A stretch of DNA of 64,000 nt from assembly GCF_002266435.3 (NCBI RefSeq), contig NZ_CP029426.2:4494001-4558000 (forward strand). The letters run 5' to 3'. A program made the translations under genes and the position numbers. Below, piece after piece: positions 17,388 to 25,871 of the stretch. Positions within the stretch are counted from its first letter, which is position 1. Each line of letters starts with the position of its first letter. Origin of the DNA: Bradyrhizobium amphicarpaeae (lineage in GTDB: Bacteria > Pseudomonadota > Alphaproteobacteria > Rhizobiales > Xanthobacteraceae). The notes below the pieces were generated by a model that saw only the letters and a list, made by a program, of their open reading frames with translations, searched no databases and was not told where the DNA came from.

Positions 17388-19091
17388 ATGCACCGCGGCC
17401 AGGCAACCGACGGTTCGTCGATCACACCGAGCTACGTCAGCGGAGGGTCGATGACGCCCCTCCTGGGCATGACGATCGGCGACTGCTTCGATGCCACGGT
17501 CCGCGCCCACCCCGATCGCCTCGCTTTGGTGGTGCGGTCTCAAGGCGTCCGATGGACGTACCGCGAGCTTGCCGCGGTCGTCGATCGCTTCGCGAGCGGC
17601 CTGGCTTCGCTCGGTCTCGTCGCGAACGAACGCGTTGGCATCTGGTCGCCCAACAACGCCGAATGGGTGGTCACGCAGTTCGCAACCGCAAAGCTCGGAT
17701 TGATCCTCGTAACCATCAACCCCGCCTATCGTCCGCAGGAGTTGGAGTACGCGCTGCGAAAGGTCGGATGCGCGGCGCTAGTCACAGCGACCGCGTTCAA
17801 GACGAGCGACTACATCGGCATGCTCCGTCAGATCGCACCGGAGATCGCGACGGGCATTCCGGGACGATTGAACCTTCAGAAACTGCCGGACCTGCGCACG
17901 ATCATTCAGATCGGCGAGACGACGACTCCAGGCCTGCTTTCATTCGAGGGCGTCTGCCGCCGCGGCTCGACTGCCTCTCCTCCGCGCGTGAAGCTACGTT
18001 TCGACGATCCGATCAACATCCAGTTCACCAGTGGCACGACCGGCGCTCCCAAAGGCGCGACGCTGACCCATCACAACATCCTCAACAACGGTTACTTCTG
18101 TGGACAAGCCCTCGGCTTCGGTCCCGATGACAGGCTCTGCATTCCCGTTCCCTTTTATCACTGCTTCGGAATGGTCCTGTCCAACCTGACCTGCATCACG
18201 CATGGCGCGGCCATGATCGTCCCGGGCGAAGCCTTCGATCCGCTGGGCGTGCTCGAGGCCGTCCAAGCCGAGCGGTGCACGGCGCTGCACGGCGTCCCGA
18301 CGATGTTCATCTCGATTCTGGAACACCCCACCTTCTCCAGTTTCGATCTGTCGTCGCTCCGCACCGGCGCCATGGCCGGCGCTCCCTGCCCGGTCGAGGT
18401 CATGCGTCGCGTGATCGGCGAGATGGGCATGGGCGAAATCACCATAGCGTACGGCATGACGGAGACGAGCCCGATCAGCTTTCAGAGCGATCGGGGCGAT
18501 CCCCTGGAACGGCGCGTGTCAACGGTCGGCCGCATCCAGCCGTACGTGGAAGTGAAGGTGATCGACGAAGCCGGCGACATCGTCCCGCGCGGCACGCCGG
18601 GCGAACTCTGCACGCGCGGCTATTCGGTCATGCGAGGCTATTGGGACGACCCGGACAAGACCGCGCAGGCGATCGACGCAGCCGGCTGGATGCACACGGG
18701 CGATCTCGCCACCATCGACGCCGACGGCTATTGCAACATCACCGGTCGCATCAAGGATCTGGTGATTCGCGCCGGCGAGAACATCTATCCGCGCGAGATC
18801 GAGGAATTTCTGTATCAGCACCCGAAGGTGCAGGATGTCCAGGTATTCGGCATTCCGGACCCAAAGTACGGCGAGGAGGTCTGCGTCTGGATCCGTCTCA
18901 AGGACGGGCAGACGTGCGACGAAGAAAGCATCCGATCCTTCTGTCGCGAGGCGATCGCCCACTACAAGATTCCGCGCTTCATCCGCTTCGTGGACGCCTA
19001 CCCCATGACAGTGAGCGGCAAGGTTCAGAAATTCATCATGCGGGAAGCGATGGTGCGAGAACTCGCGCTGCAGGAAATCCGCACGGCGTGA
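17388..19091 (+). CDS. Acyl-CoA synthetase / AMP-dependent ligase
   Basis: A 567-aa ANL-superfamily enzyme that activates a carboxylic acid as acyl-AMP and then acyl-CoA. Motifs: [11 protein letters not shown] from about residue 213, [28 protein letters not shown], and the C-terminal catalytic Lys in SGKVQKF. The closest look is medium/long-chain fatty-acid CoA ligase (AMP-binding domain). ATG at 17388 follows an excellent GGAGG. It is the central enzyme of the island and probably makes the substrate for the hydratase. Confidence 0.94.
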   Translation: MHRGQATDGSSITPSYVSGGSMTPLLGMTIGDCFDATVRAHPDRLALVVRSQGVRWTYRELAAVVDRFASGLASLGLVANERVGIWSPNNAEWVVTQFATAKLGLILVTINPAYRPQELEYALRKVGCAALVTATAFKTSDYIGMLRQIAPEIATGIPGRLNLQKLPDLRTIIQIGETTTPGLLSFEGVCRRGSTASPPRVKLRFDDPINIQFTSGTTGAPKGATLTHHNILNNGYFCGQALGFGPDDRLCIPVPFYHCFGMVLSNLTCITHGAAMIVPGEAFDPLGVLEAVQAERCTALHGVPTMFISILEHPTFSSFDLSSLRTGAMAGAPCPVEVMRRVIGEMGMGEITIAYGMTETSPISFQSDRGDPLERRVSTVGRIQPYVEVKVIDEAGDIVPRGTPGELCTRGYSVMRGYWDDPDKTAQAIDAAGWMHTGDLATIDADGYCNITGRIKDLVIRAGENIYPREIEEFLYQHPKVQDVQVFGIPDPKYGEEVCVWIRLKDGQTCDEESIRSFCREAIAHYKIPRFIRFVDAYPMTVSGKVQKFIMREAMVRELALQEIRTA

Positions 19092-19121
19092 TCGCATCGC
19101 CTCAAGCAGAAGGGCCCTTCA

Positions 19122-19838
19122 ATGATCAACCTTTACACATGGCCGACCCCGAACGGTCACAAGGTCCAGATCATGCTCGAGGAAATCGGCCTGCCCTACA
19201 CGGTGCATCCGATCGACATTACTCGCGGCGCGCAGTTCGATCCGGATTATCTGGCGCTCAATCCCAACAACAAGGTGCCGACGATCGTCGACGGCGACGG
19301 TCCGGACGGCGCCCCGATCACGGTGTTCGAGACGGGTGCGATCCTCATATATCTCGCGGAGAAGACGGGCCGCTTCATGCCTTCGGACGCGCGCGCGCGA
19401 TGCGAGGTGATGCAATGGCTCATGTGGCAGATGGGAGGGCTCGGCCCGATGCTCGGCCAGGCACAACATTTCCATCGCTACGCCACCGAGAAGGTGCCGT
19501 ACGCGATCGAACGGTACACCAACGAGGGCCGACGACTGCTGACCGTGATGGAGCAAAGGCTCGACGGGCGCGACTATCTGGCCGGAGAGTATTCGATCGC
19601 CGACATTGCCTGCTTCGCCTGGGTCCGCATCCACAAGATGGCCAACCAGAGCCTCGACGACCTGCCGCAGGTCTCGCGCTGGTATGCGGCCATCCGCGCC
19701 CGGCCGGCAGTGGAGCGGGGTATCAAACTGTTGCTGGATCAGTGGGTCGACGTGACGAAGAGCGAGCAAGCGCGGACGAATCTCTTCGGCGGTCCGCAGT
19801 ACGCGTCGGGCGCCGCCAGATCGCCCGGAACCAACTAG
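19122..19838 (+). CDS. Glutathione S-transferase (YfcG/YghU-like)
   Basis: A 238-aa GST. The thioredoxin-fold N-domain has WPTPNGHKVQIMLEE, with the Thr/Asn motif used by Ure2p-like (nu) GSTs, the cis-Pro NNKVPTIVD, and ETGAILIYLAEK for the glutathione backbone. The helical C-domain carries the conserved N-cap Asp region (YSIADIACFAW). It follows the ligase by 30 bp and is followed 2 bp later by the isomerase-like gene, so glutathione chemistry is part of this pathway. Confidence 0.92.
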   Translation: MINLYTWPTPNGHKVQIMLEEIGLPYTVHPIDITRGAQFDPDYLALNPNNKVPTIVDGDGPDGAPITVFETGAILIYLAEKTGRFMPSDARARCEVMQWLMWQMGGLGPMLGQAQHFHRYATEKVPYAIERYTNEGRRLLTVMEQRLDGRDYLAGEYSIADIACFAWVRIHKMANQSLDDLPQVSRWYAAIRARPAVERGIKLLLDQWVDVTKSEQARTNLFGGPQYASGAARSPGTN

Positions 19839-19840
19839 CC

Positions 19841-20488
19841 ATGTCCACAAAAGTCACCCTCTACGTCGATTACCGCAGCCCGTTCTCCTATCTCGTCAAG
19901 GAAGAAGCCTACGCGCTCGCACGAGATTTCGATGTGACACTGCTCTGGCAACCCTTCACGATTGACCTTCAGGGAGCTTACGGCGGCGAAGTCGAAGAGA
20001 GGACCGACCGAGACTGGCGCAAGGTTCGCTATGCCTACATGGACGCACGGCGGCTTGCTGCGCGCCGCAATCGGATCATCCGCGGTACAACTAAAATCTT
20101 CGACCCTACGCTCGCGCATACGGGAATGCTGCTCGCGTCACAGACCGACGAATCTGTGTTCCGTTGCTATCACGATACGCTCTGCGAGCGCTTTTGGCGC
20201 AGAGACCTCGACATCGAAGACGCGGGAGCGATCAGGAGCCTCCTCATCGAAGCAGGCGCGGAAGGCCGCGCCTTCGACGAGTTGATTTTATCCGGCGAAG
20301 GGGTCCGCCGATGCCGGACGATCGCTACGGAAGCCGAAGAGCGGGGTGTCTTCGGTGTCCCGACATTCGTGCTGCAGGAAACCGGCGAGCTTTTCTGGGG
20401 CAGCGATCGGGTCTGGCTGCTGCGCGAGCGACTGTCGGGGACCGGCAGTCAGCCGCGTTGTCAGAATGGCTGTCAGAATGAAATCTGA
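19841..20488 (+). CDS. DsbA-family / 2-hydroxychromene-2-carboxylate isomerase-like protein
   Basis: A 215-aa thioredoxin-fold protein of the HCCA-isomerase group, which use glutathione in aromatic-ring degradation. VDYRSPFSYLVKEEA carries the catalytic Ser position, GVFGVPTFV is the cis-Pro loop, and WGSDR follows as in NahD-type isomerases. The last residues (QPRCQNGCQNEI) are translated from the TGTCAGAATG repeats next to the attachment site, so the natural C-terminus may have been replaced at the island junction. It begins 2 bp after the GST gene. Confidence 0.85.
   Translation: MSTKVTLYVDYRSPFSYLVKEEAYALARDFDVTLLWQPFTIDLQGAYGGEVEERTDRDWRKVRYAYMDARRLAARRNRIIRGTTKIFDPTLAHTGMLLASQTDESVFRCYHDTLCERFWRRDLDIEDAGAIRSLLIEAGAEGRAFDELILSGEGVRRCRTIATEAEERGVFGVPTFVLQETGELFWGSDRVWLLRERLSGTGSQPRCQNGCQNEI
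20459..20480 (+). repeat. Two copies of TGTCAGAATG at the right island end
   Basis: Direct copies at 20459-20468 and 20471-20480, spaced 12 bp, lie 35-56 bp from the tRNA-Gly end and inside the last codons of the isomerase-like gene. The same decamer occurs at the left end. Candidate recombinase arm sites. Confidence 0.5.
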
Positions 20489-20514
20489 GGGTTCGTGCTA
20501 AGCCATTGAAACAA

Positions 20515-20558
20515 TGGAGCGGGTGAAGGGAATCGAACCCTCGTATTCAGCTTGGAAG
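20515..20558 (-). other. Right attachment repeat within tRNA-Gly
   Basis: The 3' half of tRNA-Gly is the right partner of the 44-bp direct repeat at 14227-14270. The intact tRNA remains on this side, as expected when an element carries a copy of the tRNA 3' end. Confidence 0.85.
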
Positions 20559-20588
20559 GCTGCTGCTCTACCATTGAGCTACACCCGC
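20515..20588 (-). tRNA. tRNA-Gly (anticodon UCC)
   Basis: The minus strand folds as a 74-nt cloverleaf starting GCGGGTGTAGCTCAATGG and ending CCCGCTCCA with encoded CCA. The anticodon loop reads CTTCCAA, giving UCC. The T-loop GGTTCGATTCC is canonical. Its 3' 44 nt (20515-20558) are duplicated at 14227-14270, which marks it as the integration target of the island. Confidence 0.97.
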
Positions 20589-20763
20589 GCTACCGGCTCC
20601 CTAACACGGCCGGGCTGCGGTCTCAACTGCTCAGGAGGTCGCTTTCCCGGCGTCCCCCGGCCTTGCGAACCGCCCTGGTTCCTCCGGAGCCGCCGGCTCT
20701 TAACAGCGGCGCCGATGCCGCCTATATTGAGGTCTTCCGAAACCAACGAAAGGAGGTGATCCA

Positions 20764-20808
20764 GTGTCTTTTACCAAGCGCTGTCACCTCGCTGGGATCG
20801 CCCGCTAA
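20764..20808 (+). CDS. 14-residue peptide ORF with perfect Shine-Dalgarno
   Basis: GTG start, peptide MSFTKRCHLAGIAR, TAA stop. AAAGGAGGTGATCC at 20749-20762 is the full complement of the 16S rRNA 3' end, with GGAGG ending 7 nt before the GTG, an ideal distance. The peptide is basic with one Cys-His pair. It could be a functional micropeptide, a leader peptide, or a by-product of an RNA whose job is ribosome binding. I do not recognise it. Confidence 0.5.
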   Translation: MSFTKRCHLAGIAR

Positions 20809-20869
20809 GCTCTGAATAAGGGCCTGGCATCGGGGCGCTCTCAGCCCTGGACCAGCGAGCAAGAAATCG

Positions 20870-20901
20870 GGCGCGACGGGGCTTCCCCGCCGCGCCTTTT
20901 T
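20870..20901 (+). terminator. Rho-independent terminator
   Basis: GGCGCG-A-CGGGG (20870-20881), loop CTT, then CCCCG-C-CGCGCC (20885-20896), followed by TTTTT. The stem has a single A/C mismatch. It closes the short transcript described above. Confidence 0.9.
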
Positions 20902-20929
20902 CTTGAGATGTCCGGGATCGGAAACCAGG

Positions 20930-21142
20930 TCAGCCCGCGCGAAGCCGCTCGCGCAACGCGACGGCGGCGATCAGCATGCCGATGCACCAGGCCACGACGG
21001 CGCGGTGAGGCTCCCCGCCGAGCAGCACCGTGACAATGCTCGTCAGCAGGCACGGCACGATTGCCCTGCCCGACAGGCTCGTCAGCGCGAGCAGGAACGG
21101 CATCGCCGCGATCGATATTTGAAGGACGTCCATATTGGTCAT
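20930..21142 (-). CDS. Small membrane protein, 70 aa
   Basis: Starts MTNMDVLQISIAAMPFLLAL and contains two or three hydrophobic segments (PCLLTSIVTVLL, AVVAWCIGMLIAAVAL), ending in a basic tail RERLRAG. Probably inner membrane. A longer frame from 21226 is possible but would begin with Ala/Ser-rich sequence. It follows the next small gene by 13 bp. Family not recognised. Confidence 0.6.
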   Translation of the reverse strand: MTNMDVLQISIAAMPFLLALTSLSGRAIVPCLLTSIVTVLLGGEPHRAVVAWCIGMLIAAVALRERLRAG

Positions 21143-21155
21143 CGGTCGCCAGGCT

Positions 21156-21338
21156 TCAGAAGCCGCAAACACCGAGCGCGCGCGGGCGCTTGCCGCGCCG
21201 GCTTTCGACGATGCGCTCGCCGCCATTCTCGGCCGAACTGCCGTAATAGCGGTGATGGCCGCTCTGGTCGTGCAGATCGGCCGTCTGAGATTGTCCGGCC
21301 CGACGTGCGTCGCAGATGATCTTGATGTTACCTGGCAT
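21156..21338 (-). CDS. Small hypothetical protein, 60 aa
   Basis: Starts MPGNIKIICDARRAGQSQTA; a polar protein with a His/Tyr stretch (HDQSGHHRYYGSS). GGAGG lies 5 nt before the ATG at 21338, which is the main support for translation. It would be the first gene of a two-gene unit with the membrane protein downstream. No family recognised. Confidence 0.5.
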   Translation of the reverse strand: MPGNIKIICDARRAGQSQTADLHDQSGHHRYYGSSAENGGERIVESRRGKRPRALGVCGF

Positions 21339-21537
21339 TGCCGCCTCCAGCAGAAATCTTGTTGTTGTGGTCATCAGTCGTGACCACTTCCGGCGGCGTT
21401 CACACGGCCGGTGCGCAATCGGGTTTCAGGACGGTTTCGTCGCGGCAAGGCCACGCAATAATTTATGTGCGGGGATTGTCGGCATCGCCTGCGGTGCTAC
21501 GTCCTTCGGGATCGGTGCAGAAAACAAAGAGGTGACG

Positions 21538-21918
21538 ATGCTGTACGCCATCCTGGCCTACCATGTGGAAGACGAAATCCTGTCCTGGACGCCTGAGCAG
21601 GACGCCGCGGTCGTCGCCAAAGTCATCGAAGTTCAGGCGCCCTTGCGGGCCAGCGGGCAGTTCGGGCCGGCGGCTCGTCTGGATGAGACCCGGAAGGCGC
21701 GCACCTTGCGCGGCCCCGGCGCGGGGATGGTGCTGGACGGCCCGTTTGCCGAGACCAAGGAGCAGCTTCTGGGCTTCCATTTGATGGAATGCGCCACCGA
21801 GGAGGAAGCGATCGCGGCGGCGCGAAAACTGCGTGCGGTCAATCCGAGTGCGGTCTACGAAATCCGCCCGGTCAAGCTTTACGTGCCGGCCGATGGGTTC
21901 GGCGCGACGTCCGGGTGA
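21538..21918 (+). CDS. YCII-domain protein
   Basis: A 126-aa protein with the YciI/DGPF fold: MLYAILAYHVEDEILSWTPE, a central DGPFAETKEQLLGFHLMEC and the end AVYEIRPV. The DGPF signature is complete. Members are small cytosolic proteins, some fused to sigma factors or acting as lyases or dehydrochlorinases; none of that is shown here. GAGGTGACG before the ATG at 21538 supports the start. Confidence 0.88.
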   Translation: MLYAILAYHVEDEILSWTPEQDAAVVAKVIEVQAPLRASGQFGPAARLDETRKARTLRGPGAGMVLDGPFAETKEQLLGFHLMECATEEEAIAAARKLRAVNPSAVYEIRPVKLYVPADGFGATSG

Positions 21919-21927
21919 GGCTCAGCC

Positions 21928-22548
21928 TCACGCGCCCGGCCCGGTCCTCGCACCGTAGAACCGCTGGATCAGGAGGCCGCCGAAGGCGATGAACCACAGG
22001 AAGGGCGCGGCGTGCGGCGCGAAGGCCGCCACGATCGTGCCCGGTATGAACACGAGCAGCGGAAACAGCGAGGCCATGATCTCATGGCTCCAGCCGCCCA
22101 AGATCCTCCACCATAGCCAGGCGTTGAGGCCGGCGATCGCGCTCAGATGCAGGCCGTAGAGCACCGCGACCGCACTGCTCAAGGGATAATTGGTGTAGAG
22201 GCCGTTGGTAACAGGCAGCAGCACGATCGAGAGCAGGAAAAACAAATTGAGCATCACCGCACCGCGGCTGCCCACCGGCTGGCGCGCCAGCCGCCGGTGA
22301 TGGCTGATCCAGAATACGCCGGCAATGATGAAGCTGAGCGCAAAGCCGATCAGCTTGCCAGAATAGACCCGGGCGAGATCGTTCCAGTCGGGCGCGCCGG
22401 TAAACACGGCCGCCTTCGGCAGGTCGTAGGCCAACAGCGTCATGGCAACGCCAAAGATGGTATTGCTGAGCGACTCCAGCCGCCGCATCTCGAACTGCTC
22501 GGGCTTGGGCCCGGGCTTGGGCTTGGGCTCGAATTTGGGGTCGGTCAT
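21928..22548 (-). CDS. TMEM175-family (DUF1211) membrane protein
   Basis: A 206-aa membrane protein with about six hydrophobic segments. The first helix, LSNTIFGVAMTLLAYDLP, corresponds to the family FSD pore motif with LSN in place of FSD. Prokaryotic members form potassium channels. A short Lys-Pro repeat (EPKPKPGPKPEQ) precedes TM1. ATG at 22548 is chosen because upstream codons lack hydrophobic or family sequence. It diverges from the helicase gene. Confidence 0.82.
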   Translation of the reverse strand: MTDPKFEPKPKPGPKPEQFEMRRLESLSNTIFGVAMTLLAYDLPKAAVFTGAPDWNDLARVYSGKLIGFALSFIIAGVFWISHHRRLARQPVGSRGAVMLNLFFLLSIVLLPVTNGLYTNYPLSSAVAVLYGLHLSAIAGLNAWLWWRILGGWSHEIMASLFPLLVFIPGTIVAAFAPHAAPFLWFIAFGGLLIQRFYGARTGPGA

Positions 22549-22677
22549 ACCGGGCTGTCCGCTTTTCGGGCTGGAACCTTGGGCCTTCTTTTCCCAAGGT
22601 GTCAAATCGAGTTGCGTCCAGCCGCATTGCGATTCGCGCGGCAATAGCCGACTCTCGTCGTTTCACCGGGGCGATTC

Positions 22678-24735
22678 GTGGCAACCTATCTGGACACGCT
22701 CAATGCGGAGCAGCGCCGCGCCGTCGAGCATGGCGTGGCCGATGGCGCGACCGTGGGCGCCCCCCTGCTGGTCATTGCCGGCGCCGGCTCCGGCAAGACC
22801 AATACGCTGGCCCACCGCGTCGCGCATCTGATCGTCGCCGGTGCCGATCCGCGCCGCATCCTGCTGATGACGTTCTCCCGCCGCGCGGCGGCCGAGATGG
22901 CCGGCCGGGTCGAGCGCATCGCCCGCAAGGTGCTCGGGGAGAACAACGCCGCGATCATGCGCGATGCCCTCACCTGGGCCGGCACCTTCCATGGCATCGG
23001 CGCGCGGCTGCTGCGCGAATATGCCGAACGGATCGGCGTCGATCCCGCCTTCACCATCCACGACCGCGAGGATTCCGCCGACCTGATGAACCTGGTCCGG
23101 CACGAGCGTGGCCTGTCGAAGACCGAGAGCCGCTTTCCCGCCAAGGGCACCTGCCTGTCGATCTACTCGCGCTGCGTCAACGCCGAGTTGGAGATCGAGA
23201 AGGTGCTCGGCCAACACTACCCCTGGTGTGCGGGGTGGGCTGCCGAGTTGAAGGGACTGTTCGCGGCTTACGTCGAGGCCAAGCAGGCCCAGCACGTGCT
23301 CGATTACGACGATCTGCTGCTCTATTGGTCGCAGATGATGAGCGATGCGCTGATCGCCGAGGAGATCGGCGGCCGCTTCGATCACGTGCTGGTCGACGAG
23401 TACCAGGACACCAACCGCCTTCAATCCTCGATCCTGCTGGCGCTCAAGCCCGACGGACGCGGCCTCACCGTGGTCGGCGACGACGCCCAGTCGATCTATT
23501 CGTTCCGCGCTGCCACGGTCCGCAACATCCTGGACTTTCCGCAGAGCTTCTCGCCGCGCGCGGAGATGATCACGCTCGACCGCAACTACCGCTCGACGCA
23601 GACCGTCCTGGCGGCGGCCAACGGCGTCATCGGGCTCGCGCGCGAACGCTTCACCAAGAATCTCTGGACCGACCGCACCGCCTCGCACAAGCCGCAGCTC
23701 GTCACCGTGCATAACGAGGCCGACCAAGCGCGCTACATCGTCGAGGAGGTGCTGGCGAACCGCGAGCAAGGCGCGCTGCTCAAGCACCAGGCGGTGCTGT
23801 TCCGGACGTCCTCGCATTCCGGCCCGCTCGAGATCGAGCTGACCCGGCGCAACATTCCGTTCGTGAAGTTCGGCGGGCTGAAATTCCTCGATGCCGCGCA
23901 TGTCAAGGACGTGCTGGCGCTGCTGCGGTTTGCCGAAAATCCGCGCGACCGCGTCGCCGGTTTCCGCATCCTGCATCTGTTGCCGGGCATCGGGCCCGCG
24001 ACCGCTCAGCGCGTGCTCGACCAGATGACGGAGAGCGCCGACCCGCTTGCCGTGCTCGGCCAGCTGCCGGTGCCCGCAAGGGCCGGCGACGACTGGACCG
24101 CCTTCGTCCGCACCGTCGAGAATTTGCGTTACTCGGAATGGCCGGCCGATCTCGAACGCGTGCGGCTGTGGTACGAGCCGCATCTCGATCGCCTCCACGA
24201 GGAGTCCGAGACGCGCCGCGCCGATCTGATGCAGCTCGAGCAGATCGCGAGCGGCTATGCCAGCCGCGAAAAGTTCCTGACCGAGCTCACGCTCGACCCG
24301 CCGGATGCGACCAGCGACAAATCCGGGCCGCCGTTGCGCGACGAGGACTATCTGATCCTCTCGACCATCCACTCAGCCAAGGGCCAGGAGTGGAAATCGG
24401 TGTTCGTGCTCAACGTCGTCGACGGCTGCATGCCGTCGGATCTCGGCGCCGGCACCTCTGCCGAATTGGAAGAGGAGCGCCGCCTGCTCTATGTCGCGAT
24501 GACGCGCGCCAAGGACGATCTGCATCTCGTCGTGCCCCAGCGCTTCTTCGTCCACGGCCAGGCCGCCAAGGGCGACCGCCACGTCTACGCTTCACGCACC
24601 CGCTTCATTCCGGAGCAACTGGTCTACCTGTTCGAACGCACCGCCTGGCCGAAGGCCGCCGCAGGTGCTGCCCGCACCGCGGCGCAGGGGCCGAAGGTCG
24701 ACATCGGGGCGCGGATGCGCGGGATGTGGCGGTAG
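22678..24735 (+). CDS. ATP-dependent DNA helicase, UvrD/Rep family
   Basis: A 685-aa SF1A helicase that moves 3' to 5' in repair or replication restart. Walker A is VIAGAGSGKT near residue 37, Walker B is LVDEYQDTN, motif III is GDDAQSIYSFR, motif IV is LDRNYRST, motif V is ILSTIHSAKGQEWKSVF and motif VI is LLYVAMTRAKDDL. GTG start at 22678. It is a second, shorter UvrD-like enzyme rather than an AddA; it lacks a nuclease domain. Confidence 0.94.
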   Translation: MATYLDTLNAEQRRAVEHGVADGATVGAPLLVIAGAGSGKTNTLAHRVAHLIVAGADPRRILLMTFSRRAAAEMAGRVERIARKVLGENNAAIMRDALTWAGTFHGIGARLLREYAERIGVDPAFTIHDREDSADLMNLVRHERGLSKTESRFPAKGTCLSIYSRCVNAELEIEKVLGQHYPWCAGWAAELKGLFAAYVEAKQAQHVLDYDDLLLYWSQMMSDALIAEEIGGRFDHVLVDEYQDTNRLQSSILLALKPDGRGLTVVGDDAQSIYSFRAATVRNILDFPQSFSPRAEMITLDRNYRSTQTVLAAANGVIGLARERFTKNLWTDRTASHKPQLVTVHNEADQARYIVEEVLANREQGALLKHQAVLFRTSSHSGPLEIELTRRNIPFVKFGGLKFLDAAHVKDVLALLRFAENPRDRVAGFRILHLLPGIGPATAQRVLDQMTESADPLAVLGQLPVPARAGDDWTAFVRTVENLRYSEWPADLERVRLWYEPHLDRLHEESETRRADLMQLEQIASGYASREKFLTELTLDPPDATSDKSGPPLRDEDYLILSTIHSAKGQEWKSVFVLNVVDGCMPSDLGAGTSAELEEERRLLYVAMTRAKDDLHLVVPQRFFVHGQAAKGDRHVYASRTRFIPEQLVYLFERTAWPKAAAGAARTAAQGPKVDIGARMRGMWR

Positions 24736-24793
24736 ACGCAAGAGGCTCGCCGCAGGACCTGTCAGGGATAGCTGGAACAACAGAGGTCCGGAC

Positions 24794-25774
24794 ATGAAAG
24801 CCGTCGTCGTCGAACAATACGCGCCGATCGATCAGATCGAACTGAAGGACGTTCCGTCCCCGTCCATGGAGCCGGGACAGTTGCGCGTCCGCGTCGAATC
24901 CGCGGGGATCGGCTTTGTCGACGGCCTGAAGATCGAGGGACGCTACCAAACCAAGGATCCCCTGCCCTTCATCCCCGGCACGGAGTTCGCGGGGGTGGTG
25001 ACGGACGCGCCAGGCGCGCCCGGCGGCTATCAAGCCGGCACGCGCGTCATGGGGATGACGCGGTCGGGCGCGCTGGCCGAAGAGATCGTCGTCAAGCCTG
25101 AAGCACTCCACCCGCTGCCCGACGGCGTCGCGGCCGAAGTCGCCGCCTCGTTTCGCGCCAATTATCTCACCGCCCTCTATGCGCTGAGCGCGCGCGCCTC
25201 GCTGGTCGCCGGCGAGCAGCTTCTGGTGCTGGGTGCGGCCGGCGGCACCGGAACCGCGGCTGTGCAGATCGGCAAGCTGCTCGGCGCCCGCGTGATCGCC
25301 GCCGCATCGACACCGGAGAAGCGCGACTTCGCGCGGGCGCACGGAGCCGACGCGGTGATCGACTACACGCAGACAGGCTGGCGCGACACGCTCAAGGAGC
25401 TGACCGACGGACACGGCGCCGACGTGATCTTCGATCCCGTCGGCGGCGAAATTTCGGTGCAGGCGTTTCGGTCCATCGCTTGGCGCGGACGCCATCTCGT
25501 GGTCGGCTTTGCCGCCGGCGCCATTCCCGCATTGCCGTTCAATCTGCCGCTTCTCAAGGGCGGTGCCCTGCTCGGCGTCGACCTCGCGCAGATCGCCACC
25601 CGCGAGCCCGACGTTCAGAAGCGTCTGATGTCGGAGCTGATCGGCTGGCTCGCCGACGGCAAGCTGAAGCCCGCGGTCGGCCGCGTCTTCGCGCTCGAGG
25701 ATTTTCGCGAGGCGTTCAAGACGATGCAGACGCGAGCAGCCCTCGGCAAGATGGTGGTGCGAATCGCGCGATAG
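24794..25774 (+). CDS. NADPH:quinone oxidoreductase / zinc-free MDR family
   Basis: A 326-aa medium-chain dehydrogenase. MKAVVVEQYAP opens the GroES-like domain; LVLGAAGGTGTAAVQIGKLLG is the Rossmann motif near residue 150. DVIFDPVGGE and the C-terminal FALEDFREAFKTMQTRAALGKMV are characteristic of quinone reductase-like members. Structural and catalytic zinc ligands are absent. Probably cytosolic. ATG at 24794 is chosen as the family start. Confidence 0.92.
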   Translation: MKAVVVEQYAPIDQIELKDVPSPSMEPGQLRVRVESAGIGFVDGLKIEGRYQTKDPLPFIPGTEFAGVVTDAPGAPGGYQAGTRVMGMTRSGALAEEIVVKPEALHPLPDGVAAEVAASFRANYLTALYALSARASLVAGEQLLVLGAAGGTGTAAVQIGKLLGARVIAAASTPEKRDFARAHGADAVIDYTQTGWRDTLKELTDGHGADVIFDPVGGEISVQAFRSIAWRGRHLVVGFAAGAIPALPFNLPLLKGGALLGVDLAQIATREPDVQKRLMSELIGWLADGKLKPAVGRVFALEDFREAFKTMQTRAALGKMVVRIAR

Positions 25775-25871
25775 ACCTCACGAACGGAAACCGAGCATTT
25801 CCGAAAGCCGACTTGTCGCCCGGCAACCATCCATTAGATCCTGGCAATCCCTCCCCGCAGAGACCTGATCG

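Larger units (their letters stand above)
20723..20901 (+). ncRNA. Short independent transcript (small RNA or mini-mRNA)
   Basis: TATATT at 20723-20728 is a plausible -10 box, with CTTAAC 18 bp before it as a poor -35. A strong terminator ends at 20901, so a transcript of roughly 165 nt is expected. It contains a perfect extended Shine-Dalgarno (20749-20762) and a 14-codon ORF. Within the RNA, GAGGTGA (20753-20759) can pair with TCACCTC (20784-20790), which would hide the ribosome site. The minus strand of 20748-20764 matches the end of 16S rRNA, but only over about 17 nt. Confidence 0.5.

Noticed and set aside
20748-20764. 16S rRNA fragment on the minus strand
   Set aside because: The match to the 16S end is about 17 nt and stops abruptly; a Shine-Dalgarno for the short ORF explains it better.
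22663-24372. 569-codon minus-strand frame opposite the helicase
   Set aside because: Antisense of a clear UvrD gene; no independent evidence.
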